Source: Clostridia bacterium
GTDB taxonomy: Bacteria; Bacillota; Clostridia; Oscillospirales; CAG-272
Reading direction: 5' to 3'
Length of the DNA stretch: 64,000 nt
NCBI GenBank assembly: GCA_017399105.1
Contig: JAFQEJ010000050.1
Coordinates: 17,181 to 81,180, forward strand
Below are positions 43,107 to 50,798 of this stretch, in pieces. Both the position numbers and the translations under genes were made by a program. Under the pieces are notes generated by a model. That model made no database searches and was not told where the DNA came from. It saw only the letters and a list, made by a program, of their open reading frames with translations. Numbering within the stretch: position 1 is the first letter of the stretch; each line of letters starts with the position of its first letter.

Positions 43107-45341
43107 TTATTTCTCCTTTTCTATATCAAAATTCTTTTGATTCAGCTGTCTTGGATTTACCGATGTGACCCGATCAACTACAAGCTGTCTGAAATCGGGG
43201 GAGAGCATGGCGAAATAGGCTGTGAAGCCGGTGACTCTCACGACAAGATCGGGATATTTAAGTGGATCCCTGTGTGCTTCTAAGATTTTATCGGTATCAA
43301 TGATATTGATATTGAGAAGCGTGTTGCCGGTGTTCATGATCGTTTTGATCATTGCAGCCATTTTGCGGATTCCTTCTTCATCGTTTGCAATGCCCGGATC
43401 AATCTCAAGCTGTACCGGCGCGGTGTTTCCGTAACCGGGCTGTACTCTCGCTATGCTGTTGCACATGGAGGTAACTGCACCATCGGGACGGAAGCCGCTG
43501 CAGGGATTCGCGCCGTGGTTGATCGGCTGCCCCCTCTTTCTGCCGTTCGGCGTTGCACCAACGCTCTTTCCGAGCAAAATGGTGTTTGACCAGGAGAAAA
43601 ATCCAGGTATGAAATTGATGCCCGGATATTCACGGCAGAGATCGCGGACATATTCGGTATATACATCCTTGATTTTTTCCGCCCATTCATCACCAAGGCT
43701 GTTTCCGCCTCCGTAGCGTTGGCTGTGAAGCATGAGCTGGCGTATATATTCGCCGTCGTAATCTTCATAATTTGCCCTGATGTGTGCATCAAGCTCAGCA
43801 TAGGTCAGCTTACCCTCTCTCTCAATTCGCTGTTCAAGCGCTGCAAAGCTGTCAGCTGCCACAGCAAGACCGCTGCCGTCCATGCACATATTGTAGTAAT
43901 TGGCGCCGCCGTCGGTGATGTTGACTCCCTTTTTAATCAGTCCGTGCTGGAACAGATTGAGAATCAGCTCAGGTTGGCTCTTGGTTTGATACCTGAGATG
44001 GTGCATAATGCCTCTTCCTGTAGCGTCCACGGCAATTTTCAAATGTTTTTTATATATTTCGAACAGACGTGTGACCGAGGGCTCACTGCCGCTCATCATC
44101 TCCTCGTATGCAACCTCAAATGTGCGGAGCAGATTAATTTTTACAGTATCATTCATGGTGTATTCCATACCCGGAATACACATCCAATGGCACCCTGCCG
44201 CCACTCTGCGTCGTGCCAGCTCCATGGAATATCCGCACTTCATGAAGCCCTCAACAAGAGCATTATCTGATGAATAACGAGGCCAGCCCTGCTTGTTTTT
44301 GAACAGATATTCCACCGATTTGATGAAGAAATTCTCATCCATTGCATCATGAACACGAATGGTGAGATTACAGGCAATATTTATCTTATCAGCGGCTTCA
44401 AGGGCGAGATAAGATACCCTTGATGTCATATCCTTCCCCTTTTCATCGGGACCGCCAAGCTGGAAATATCGGCTGTCCTGCAGGAAGAGGCACGCCATAT
44501 AAAATACCGCTTCATCGTCGGTGAGTATACCTGCTTTGATATCACGCTCGTAATAAGGGCGAAGCATTTCATCAAGCTGTCCGCCGGCACTTCCTCTGTT
44601 GTATGTACGAGACAGCATACTGAACCAGCAGAGCCATTGGATTGCCTCTCGGAAGGTTTGCGGTCTGCCTGCTGCCACATTGCGGTTTATGCGGGACATT
44701 TCGGAAAGATTTTCAGACAGCTGTTTGTTTTTCTCGAGCTTTGAAAGTTTTTCCAGCTCGTCGGATATACGATTTAAGAAACCGATAATTTCTGTAACCA
44801 CCATAATCTCAGCATCGTAGAATTCATGATGGCTGTCGTCATGCTTTTCTCGCTCAGACTTTAAAAGATCGAGAATACCGCCCCATCCGAGATCAAATCC
44901 AATCTGCAGATCGGGAGTAAAATGGTGACAGTTATCTATGCCTGAAATGATATCGTACTTGGCGAACACTTCTTTTAAATCATCGTAAGGATAATCGGGA
45001 TTCCATTTGCATTGCTTGGGACGAAGGCGCTCCATAAACAGAAAGCCTTTTCCGACGAATGCATCTATGGGGTCACAGTAAAGGGGATGGTTGTGAATGA
45101 GACGGGAGTAGTTTTCCGACCATGCACGGTAGCCGTAAATTGAGCCGTTTTCGTGATTGGGCTGCAGCTCAAATTTATATACATCCTGTTCAATCAAGCC
45201 GTAATCATCCTCGTTGGCGCCGCCGTTTTTCGCCTTTTCCTCGGTTTGATTTATCTTCCGAGCACGAAGAAGTGCAATTCGCTCATCATATGTGTAGTAT
45301 TTATCTGCGGGATATGTATTGATAAATTGTATTTCCGACAT
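43107..45341 (-). CDS. Glycyl radical enzyme of the PFL/dehydratase superfamily, substrate unknown
   Basis: 744 aa from the ATG at 45341 (AGGTG 8 nt upstream); a GTG at 45350 would add three residues and overlap the activase. Seen: C-terminal glycyl radical motif VVRVTGFTAYF (Gly705) and a thiyl site AAGCHWMCIPG (Cys384). Most eliminases and decarboxylases of this superfamily have G-C-x-E; here the fourth position is Trp386. PFL has CC instead, so it is not PFL. Known: members cut C-C, C-O, C-N or C-S bonds via a Gly/Cys radical relay under strict anoxia. It follows its activase by 1 nt. Neighbouring isomerases point to a sugar-derived substrate (inference). Confidence 0.9.
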   Translation of the reverse strand: MSEIQFINTYPADKYYTYDERIALLRARKINQTEEKAKNGGANEDDYGLIEQDVYKFELQPNHENGSIYGYRAWSENYSRLIHNHPLYCDPIDAFVGKGFLFMERLRPKQCKWNPDYPYDDLKEVFAKYDIISGIDNCHHFTPDLQIGFDLGWGGILDLLKSEREKHDDSHHEFYDAEIMVVTEIIGFLNRISDELEKLSKLEKNKQLSENLSEMSRINRNVAAGRPQTFREAIQWLCWFSMLSRTYNRGSAGGQLDEMLRPYYERDIKAGILTDDEAVFYMACLFLQDSRYFQLGGPDEKGKDMTSRVSYLALEAADKINIACNLTIRVHDAMDENFFIKSVEYLFKNKQGWPRYSSDNALVEGFMKCGYSMELARRRVAAGCHWMCIPGMEYTMNDTVKINLLRTFEVAYEEMMSGSEPSVTRLFEIYKKHLKIAVDATGRGIMHHLRYQTKSQPELILNLFQHGLIKKGVNITDGGANYYNMCMDGSGLAVAADSFAALEQRIEREGKLTYAELDAHIRANYEDYDGEYIRQLMLHSQRYGGGNSLGDEWAEKIKDVYTEYVRDLCREYPGINFIPGFFSWSNTILLGKSVGATPNGRKRGQPINHGANPCSGFRPDGAVTSMCNSIARVQPGYGNTAPVQLEIDPGIANDEEGIRKMAAMIKTIMNTGNTLLNINIIDTDKILEAHRDPLKYPDLVVRVTGFTAYFAMLSPDFRQLVVDRVTSVNPRQLNQKNFDIEKEK

Positions 45342-45342
45342 G

Positions 45343-46239
45343 TTATTCACCTACCTTTACCCTGATATTGATATCCGAAAGCATCTCTCCGAACGCACTC
45401 ATCTCTTCTTCGTTGTAAGGCATAAGGTTTGAAAAACTGTTTGCGGCATCCAGACTTTCATATTTAGACGCGCCGAGAGGATTGAAATTGAGCAGCTGAT
45501 AATAGATCAGATTTTCCTTACCTTCAAGCAGCCCGGCAATGGCGCGCAGATTTTCCTTTGTTGCGGTAATTCCGTCGATGAGAGGGGTACGGATGATCAT
45601 GGGAATATCTCTGATGCTTAAAATATTTTCGATCGTGTTTTTATTTGACAAGCCGGTGTGTTTTTTATGTTCCTCCTCATCGTATAATTTTAAATCTGCC
45701 ATAATCAAATCAACTTCGGAGAGAAGCGGTCGGATATGATCATACGGCAGGGAGAGATTGGTTTCAACCGCAACCCGGATGCCTTCTTCATGACATGCCC
45801 TCGCAAGCTTGGCAGCAAAATCCGTATGGCACAATACTTCTCCACCCGAAAGGGTAACACCGCCGCCCGAGGCATCATAATATGCCTTGTCCTGGCAGAC
45901 TTCAAAAAGAATCTCATCGACAGTCATTTCGCGCCCACTCATGACCAGCGCTTCGGCATAACAGATCTCGGTACATTTGCCGCATTTCTTACAAAGCTTA
46001 CGGTCGATGATATGCAGACCGTTTTCGAGTATGTGAGCACCGACGCTGCAGGCAGTGAAGCACTTGCCGCAGCTGATGCATTTAGAGGGATAAAACATAA
46101 GATCGGGAGATGGAGAAAGGGTTTCGGGGTTATGACACCAGGCACACCTCATATTGCATCCCTTAAAGAAAACTGTTGTACGGATACCCGGTCCGTCATT
46201 GAGGGAAAAGCGTTGAATATCAGTAATTAAATGTTGCAT
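45343..46239 (-). CDS. Glycyl-radical-enzyme activating enzyme (radical SAM)
   Basis: 298 aa. Seen: radical SAM cluster CNMRCAWC (Cys28, 32, 35) directly after FFKGC, GGxGVTLSGGE-type SAM site (GGGVTLSGGEVL), and two ferredoxin-like 4Fe-4S motifs CISCGKCFTAC (54-64) and CKKCGKCTEIC (83-93), the arrangement of non-PFL activases. Known: reduces SAM to a 5'-deoxyadenosyl radical and abstracts the Gly hydrogen of its partner. The enzyme it serves starts one base after its stop (TAAcATG), so the pair is certain. A 109-nt gap separates it from the FAD oxidoreductase gene. Confidence 0.95.
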   Translation of the reverse strand: MQHLITDIQRFSLNDGPGIRTTVFFKGCNMRCAWCHNPETLSPSPDLMFYPSKCISCGKCFTACSVGAHILENGLHIIDRKLCKKCGKCTEICYAEALVMSGREMTVDEILFEVCQDKAYYDASGGGVTLSGGEVLCHTDFAAKLARACHEEGIRVAVETNLSLPYDHIRPLLSEVDLIMADLKLYDEEEHKKHTGLSNKNTIENILSIRDIPMIIRTPLIDGITATKENLRAIAGLLEGKENLIYYQLLNFNPLGASKYESLDAANSFSNLMPYNEEEMSAFGEMLSDINIRVKVGE

Positions 46240-46348
46240 AATTATCCTCAGTCAGCAGGAATATACAGAAAATCTGCGGCTTACAGCTGTAATATGGAAT
46301 GAAGTGCAAATTCTGTGTTTCTCCTGATTAAAATTTATATTACAATGA

Positions 46349-47488
46349 TCAGCTTTGGGTTTTTATATAGCGCACAGCAGCCTTGCCTGCGGCTTCACCC
46401 GTAAGGGCACATGTGGGGATAACACGTGCTACTTCCCAGTCATCATGGTCAGGGGCAGATATGATGCGGCCTGCCGCAAGAAGATTGGGAAATTTTGAGT
46501 TATAAAGTGCAGAGAGTGGGACATCATAAACATTGCGCACGAATTTTTCTGACATACGGAAGTCGCCGGTATGTCCGATAGAATCCTGAACACAATTTCC
46601 GTTGATTGCTTTAAAATTACTGTCTCCGATGATCTGGCGTATTGTGCGGAGCTGCGGCATCGACGGAATACTCATGATATCATATGAATAACGGTCTCGA
46701 TTACGAATACGATCCAGCATACGCAGCTTGCCTGCAATCATAAATTCGGTGATCTCCTCCGTATGGATACCGCTGATTTTCTTCATTCCTTCCGGGTGAC
46801 CGTTGCCCGACATGTCACTGCCGCAGTTGACCCAATTTCTGATAGCCCATATTTGGTTATCATTGAGCATTTTTATAGCGTGGCTGTATTCGATATCATG
46901 CACAATGTAGGACAGAAAGTTTTCACCTTCTCTGCAGGGCACGCCCGCTCGGTGCATTATCGCAGCATCTCCGGTGGTATCAATCACAACCTGTGCGGGA
47001 TAAAATGAGCGTCCGTCTGAATTTTCGGTTATAATACCCCTGCAGATATTTTCCTCCATGACAGGATATGTACCGTAGGTGTCAAACAGGATTTTCACTC
47101 CGTTTGACAGTACATATTCATCCAAAGCGAGCGCGAAAACCGTAGGGGAATAGCGTGTGCAATACCGATTGCGGCGAGGAGCGCTTTTTTCTGTGCCGCC
47201 CCATTCTTTCGGTAAGCAGTCAAAGCAATCCCGTACCGAGAGTCGGATCAGCTCTTCTGCAATACCGGTCACTATCTGATGCCCCTGTGAATCGCAAAGG
47301 GGTTCATACCAACTGATCAAGCCGCCCGTCGCAAGACCTCCTAAATTGACCTGCTTTTCAAGCAGGAGCACAGCAGCTCCCTCCCTCGCGGCAGCTACCG
47401 ATGCTGCAATTCCGGCGATTCCTCCGCCTACGACAATGATGTCATAATTTTCACGGGTTATTGTTGATATCTCAAAAATAAGTATCAC
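46349..47488 (-). CDS. FAD-dependent oxidoreductase of the FAD_oxidored/PF12831 type
   Basis: 379 aa. The start is GTG at 47488. Seen: Rossmann VVGGGIAGIAASVAAAREGAAV (in parts: VVGGGIAGIAASV) followed by LLEKQVNLGGLATGG, VIDTTGDAAIMHRAGVP and AAGRIISAPDHDDWEVARVIPTCALTGEAAG (in parts: AAGRIISAP, VIPTCALTGEAAG). Known: the LGG-ATGG and TGDA motifs define a large family of flavin oxidoreductases in sugar and secondary-metabolite gene clusters; few have assigned reactions. It is the first gene of the minus-strand cluster with activase and glycyl radical enzyme. Inferred: oxidises or reduces the substrate or product of that enzyme. Confidence 0.85.
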   Translation of the reverse strand: MILIFEISTITRENYDIIVVGGGIAGIAASVAAAREGAAVLLLEKQVNLGGLATGGLISWYEPLCDSQGHQIVTGIAEELIRLSVRDCFDCLPKEWGGTEKSAPRRNRYCTRYSPTVFALALDEYVLSNGVKILFDTYGTYPVMEENICRGIITENSDGRSFYPAQVVIDTTGDAAIMHRAGVPCREGENFLSYIVHDIEYSHAIKMLNDNQIWAIRNWVNCGSDMSGNGHPEGMKKISGIHTEEITEFMIAGKLRMLDRIRNRDRYSYDIMSIPSMPQLRTIRQIIGDSNFKAINGNCVQDSIGHTGDFRMSEKFVRNVYDVPLSALYNSKFPNLLAAGRIISAPDHDDWEVARVIPTCALTGEAAGKAAVRYIKTQS

Positions 47489-47503
47489 CGCTTTCTTGAA
47501 ATC

Positions 47504-47528
47504 ATATTATGATTATATATCATAATAT
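47504..47528 (-). promoter_or_regulatory. Inverted repeat upstream of the glycyl-radical operon, possible operator
   Basis: ATATTATGA (47504-47512) and TCATAATAT (47520-47528) are perfect 9-bp arms around a 7-nt AT spacer, 16 nt before the GTG of the FAD oxidoreductase. It includes a minus-strand TATAAT-like element. It could be a regulator site or only AT-rich chance. Confidence 0.4.
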
Positions 47529-47876
47529 CACAAAAATAATTTTATTAATAGAATATATTTTGAATAAAATGGTACAATTTTAAGATTGTATAAATATGTG
47601 ATGGAAATAATTCGATTATTGAGATTATACCGCTGTTTTATTATAAAATAATTATATTTGCGGTAATGTACTGTGCAACTTATCGATATATTTGAAGGAA
47701 AAAAATCTCCTGCCGCAATTTATTTCACTGCAGAAGGAGCATGAATTATTGTGGTTATTGATCGGAAAATTTCGGTGGTATAACAGAAGTGCAGGGATAT
47801 ATTCTGCTTCCTGTAAATGCTTTGAATCATAGAAAGAAGAGATTTTTAAGAGTTCGTACTTGAAGGGAGAAGAAGC
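47529..47876. other. AT-rich intergenic region without a gene
   Basis: About 350 nt of very AT-rich DNA between the FAD oxidoreductase and the DUF2179-type gene. No open frame of note. A weak hairpin CTCCTGC...GCAGAAGGAG is seen near 47708-47738. It probably holds promoters of the operon. Confidence 0.5.
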
Positions 47877-48419
47877 TCACTTCACCATACCGTAGCCTCC
47901 CGCGTATTTGCTGACCTCGGATGCAACAACAAAAACCTTATTTTCGCAGATGGTGCGGATGTCCTTCAGTACAGAGGGAGTTTCGCGGCGGGGAAGAACA
48001 ATGAAAATCATATTCATCTTATCGGTAGAGCCACGTCCGTCGAAAACAGTGTATCCGCGGTCATGTTCTTTTAAATATTCGATGATTTTTTCGGTGTTTT
48101 CATCATTGGCGATCAATTCAAGATTGGATGTACCGAGCGCGATTTTATTCTCAATGGTGGACCCAAGGAAGAGTCCTGTGGCGTAACCGATGCAATAAAA
48201 CAGCAGCAGAAAAAGATTGTCACCCAATGTTCCGATGATTGTCGAGACAACCAAGCCCCAGATGGAGCACTCTAAAAATCCGAGTCCCGCTGCTTTTGCG
48301 CGCTGTCCCTTGACCATCATACAGGTTTTGAGCGACTGGATTGTAATTTCAATAATTTTCGCGGCGCAAACAAGAAAGCATACCGCGATGGGATGTAAAG
48401 ATGCTAAAAATTCTGACAT
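47877..48419 (-). CDS. DUF2179/UPF0316-type membrane protein
   Basis: 180 aa from the ATG at 48419 (GGAGG 7 nt upstream; frame open to 48482). Seen: three hydrophobic helices in the first 100 residues (FLVCAAKIIEITIQSL, IWGLVVSTIIGTLGDNLFLLLFYCIGYATGLFLGS in two stretches) and a soluble C-terminal domain (YTVFDGRGSTDKMNMIFIVLPRRE). This is the UPF0316 layout with its DUF2179 PII-like ferredoxin-fold tail. Known function: none firm; the tail may bind nucleotides. Single gene. Confidence 0.85.
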   Translation of the reverse strand: MSEFLASLHPIAVCFLVCAAKIIEITIQSLKTCMMVKGQRAKAAGLGFLECSIWGLVVSTIIGTLGDNLFLLLFYCIGYATGLFLGSTIENKIALGTSNLELIANDENTEKIIEYLKEHDRGYTVFDGRGSTDKMNMIFIVLPRRETPSVLKDIRTICENKVFVVASEVSKYAGGYGMVK

Positions 48420-48514
48420 AGTTTTCCTCCGATACATGTTATAATGCTGTATATTAGAGCCGAAAAAGATCGATAATCGCATGAATCATACTGTCGAAAG
48501 ATTCATTGCACACC

Positions 48515-49306
48515 TCAGCGCAGAATCTTCCGAATCGCCCACAGCTGCAGCCGCTTAGGCAGAATATTCATGAGCAGTAAAAGCGGATTTCGGTTGATGC
48601 AGTAAGTAAAAGACGGATTTCGTTTGTTGAAAATCTGTATAGCTTTTTTCGCAATTTTCTCGGGTGAAATGCACCTTGCCTCGACAAGGTTTACGATTTT
48701 CTTGAAGCGGTCGGCATTGCAGGGATAGAGCTGTGTTTTCCTGCAGAAACGATCCAGCGCATCGGTGGAAATACCGAGCATTCCCGTATCAACTGCTCCC
48801 GCACGGAGTACGGAGACCGAAATTCCCAGCAGCTGCAGCTCCATGCGGAGAGAATATGCATATTTATCAAGTGCACCTTTGGTTACCGCATAAATACCGG
48901 TGAAGGGAAGGGGATCCAGTGGTGCAAGCTCACTTGTGGTGATCAGTATACGGCTGCCCTTTTTGAGAAGCGGCAGAAAGGTTCTGTTGATGAGAAAAGC
49001 GCCATACATATTCACATCAAAGATATGTCGAAAACTTTCGCTTTCCATTTCGACCAGAGAATCGAGTATATAAACACCGGCAAAATGTAGGATGGCATAC
49101 AGGCTGTCAGTATAGCTTCGTACTGTATCAAAAGATTTTCGTACACTCTCTTCTGAGGTGATATCCCCTTTGATTGGGATGATGTTTTCCTCTGCTTCAC
49201 CAAGCTTGCAATCCAACGCAAAAATTTGATATCCTCGGGCGCTGAGCTCTTTTGCTGCGGCGTATCCCATACCGCCGAATGCACCTGTAATCAGTATTGA
49301 CTTCAT
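48515..49306 (-). CDS. Short-chain dehydrogenase/reductase (SDR)
   Basis: 263 aa classical SDR. Seen: TGAFGGMGYAAAKEL (TGxxxGxG cofactor site, 7-21), HFAGVYILDSL (NAG-like, Asn replaced by Phe), ITTSELAPLDPLPFTGIYAVTKGALDKYAYSLRMEL (in parts: TTSELAPLDPLP, YAVTKGALDKYA) with catalytic Ser/Tyr/Lys. Known: NAD(P)-dependent alcohol/ketone oxidoreductases of many substrates. Substrate here unknown. It overlaps the flavin reductase gene by 4 nt (ATGA), forming a two-gene operon. Confidence 0.88.
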   Translation of the reverse strand: MKSILITGAFGGMGYAAAKELSARGYQIFALDCKLGEAEENIIPIKGDITSEESVRKSFDTVRSYTDSLYAILHFAGVYILDSLVEMESESFRHIFDVNMYGAFLINRTFLPLLKKGSRILITTSELAPLDPLPFTGIYAVTKGALDKYAYSLRMELQLLGISVSVLRAGAVDTGMLGISTDALDRFCRKTQLYPCNADRFKKIVNLVEARCISPEKIAKKAIQIFNKRNPSFTYCINRNPLLLLMNILPKRLQLWAIRKILR

Positions 49307-49860
49307 TTGATCTTCTTTCCGTCCGAGAATGCTTGACCAACCTTCTCACCGAAGCTCCAGTATACATGGGTCACACCGTCATAAATGATAGGATCAAGGC
49401 GTTTGACATTGATTGTTCCATGCTCATCAAGGATACTCTCATCGGCAGATACATTTACGATTTCACCGATACAGATTCCGTCTTCGTTGAATTTCAGCAG
49501 CCTGCATTCAACGGTCATTGGCAGCTCTTCGATGATCGGAGCATTGATATATTCGCTCTTTACTGCATGGAATCCTGCTTTCGCGAATTTATCGGCAAAC
49601 TCTTTTGCCGAAACAATACCGACAAAGTCGCAGAGAATTACCGTTTTGGCAGTTGCAAAGCTGACGGTGAAGGCACCGGTTGACTTGATATTTTCAGTAG
49701 TTTTATGATCTTCCGAAAGACAAACCATCACTTGATTGGTGTCATAAATACCGCCCCAGGCTGCATTCATTGCATTGGGGATTCCATCATTATCATATGT
49801 GCCGATGATCAGTACAGGCATAGGATACAGCCAAGGCTTGGCTCCGAAATTTTTACGCAT
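49303..49860 (-). CDS. Flavin reductase-like FMN-binding protein
   Basis: 185 aa split-barrel flavoprotein. Seen: KPWLYPMPVLIIGTYD, PNAMNAAWGGIYDTNQVMVCLSEDHKTTENI (in parts: NAMNAAWGGI, SEDHKTTENIKSTGAFTVS), and VECRLLKFNEDGICIGEIV, the usual order in flavoredoxin/flavin-reductase family proteins. Known: these bind FMN and pass electrons or reduce flavins. It is first in the operon with the SDR. Confidence 0.88.
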   Translation of the reverse strand: MRKNFGAKPWLYPMPVLIIGTYDNDGIPNAMNAAWGGIYDTNQVMVCLSEDHKTTENIKSTGAFTVSFATAKTVILCDFVGIVSAKEFADKFAKAGFHAVKSEYINAPIIEELPMTVECRLLKFNEDGICIGEIVNVSADESILDEHGTINVKRLDPIIYDGVTHVYWSFGEKVGQAFSDGKKIK

Positions 49861-49929
49861 GATTGAAGTCTCCTTTTATAATCATGGTTGGCGCATTATT
49901 TATTCTTTGTAAATGAATTAATAATCAAT

Positions 49930-50319
49930 TTATTGACCGTATTTTCGTATAATCTCCTTCAGAATTTCCTCATCAGCCGGACAAAAGCTGTAGTTTGGAA
50001 TTTCATTCGGTGTAATCCATGCAATGTCATTATGCTCCAGCCTTTGCGGAAATCCCTCAGCGATGACTGCATTGAAGAGAGTCAGATGGACTGTGAGATC
50101 CGGATATTCGTGAAGGACTTCCATGAACATCTCACCTACCTCAATCTTGACAGCAAGCTCTTCTTTACATTCGCGGATGAGCGCCTCTTCTTTTAATTCG
50201 CCGGGCTCCACTTTGCCGCCGACAAATTCCCAGAGGAGTCCTCTCGCCTTGTGTGCAGGGCGTTGACAGATCATGAATTGATTTTCATGCCATATCAGGG
50301 CAGCTACTACCTCGGTCAT
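49930..50319 (-). CDS. NUDIX hydrolase, MutT-like
   Basis: 129 aa. Seen: Nudix box G-x5-E-x7-REUxEE as GGKVEPGELKEEALIRECKEELAV (split: GGKVEPGE, then RECKEELAV), with WEFVGGK before it. Length and WEFPGGK-like entry fit MutT-type sanitising pyrophosphatases (8-oxo-dGTP and relatives); exact substrate unknown. Strong own promoter at 50362-50390. Confidence 0.9.
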   Translation of the reverse strand: MTEVVAALIWHENQFMICQRPAHKARGLLWEFVGGKVEPGELKEEALIRECKEELAVKIEVGEMFMEVLHEYPDLTVHLTLFNAVIAEGFPQRLEHNDIAWITPNEIPNYSFCPADEEILKEIIRKYGQ

Positions 50320-50361
50320 GATTCTGTTATCCTTTCATTTTATGAAAAAGCGTTTGATTAC

Positions 50362-50390
50362 ATTATATCGGTAAAAAAGCGATATGTCAA
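50362..50390 (-). promoter_or_regulatory. Promoter of the NUDIX gene
   Basis: Minus strand TTGACA (50390-50385), 17-nt spacer, TATAAT (50367-50362): both hexamers are perfect consensus. Confidence 0.8.
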
Positions 50391-50472
50391 GCTTTGCTGT
50401 GCATGCATTGCACAATCGAATGGGGCAGGTGAATATTATTAATGATGTTTATCAGAATTTTTGAAAAAAGGC

Positions 50473-50501
50473 TTGATTTTTTCTTGAAGTTGTGGTATGA
50501 T
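50473..50501 (+). promoter_or_regulatory. Promoter of tRNA-Ser
   Basis: TTGATT (50473-50478), 17-nt spacer, TATGAT (50496-50501), 20 nt before the tRNA 5' end. Confidence 0.6.
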
Positions 50502-50520
50502 GTTTAGGTAATGTGAATAC

Positions 50521-50610
50521 GGAGAGATATCGAAGCGGTCATAACGGGGCTGACTCGAAATCAGTTTGTGCCAAAAGCACACGAGGGTTCGAATCCCTCT
50601 CTCTCCGCCA
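50521..50610 (+). tRNA. tRNA-Ser, anticodon CGA
   Basis: Acceptor GGAGAGA/TCTCTCC with discriminator G and encoded CCA (50608-50610). Anticodon stem CTGA/TCAG encloses CTCGAAA, anticodon CGA (codon UCG). The long variable arm (TTGTGCCAAAAGCACAC) marks a type II tRNA. T-loop GGGTTCGAATCCC. Total 90 nt. Confidence 0.97.
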
Positions 50611-50643
50611 AAGCGGCTTGATTTTCAATCAAGCCGCTTTTTT
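50611..50643 (+). terminator. Terminator of tRNA-Ser
   Basis: Perfect 13-bp arms AAGCGGCTTGATT (50611-50623) and AATCAAGCCGCTT (50627-50639) with a TTC loop, then TTTTT. It begins directly at the tRNA CCA end. Confidence 0.9.
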
Positions 50644-50718
50644 GAACATGATGAATCAAAAGGGATTGTTGCAAATGTCCTATTTGCGATTGCACTCTTT
50701 TCGTATTTACTCATGACA

Positions 50719-50756
50719 AAAGCTCCCTGCCTCATTCGAGTGGGGCGGGGAGCTTT
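50719..50756. terminator. Second hairpin between tRNA-Ser and the 50799 gene
   Basis: AAAGCTCCC (50719-50727) and GGGAGCTTT (50748-50756), then TTTCG on plus; on the minus strand it would terminate the solute-binding gene. Confidence 0.7.
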
Positions 50757-50798
50757 TTCGAGCGTCTGTATAACAGCCTGCTCTTTCGCTGTTACGGC

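Noticed and set aside
50521..50610. tRNA-Ser as attachment site of the integrase
   Set aside because: The integrase lies 6.5 kb away, the tRNA and its terminator are intact, and no second copy of the tRNA 3' end was seen.
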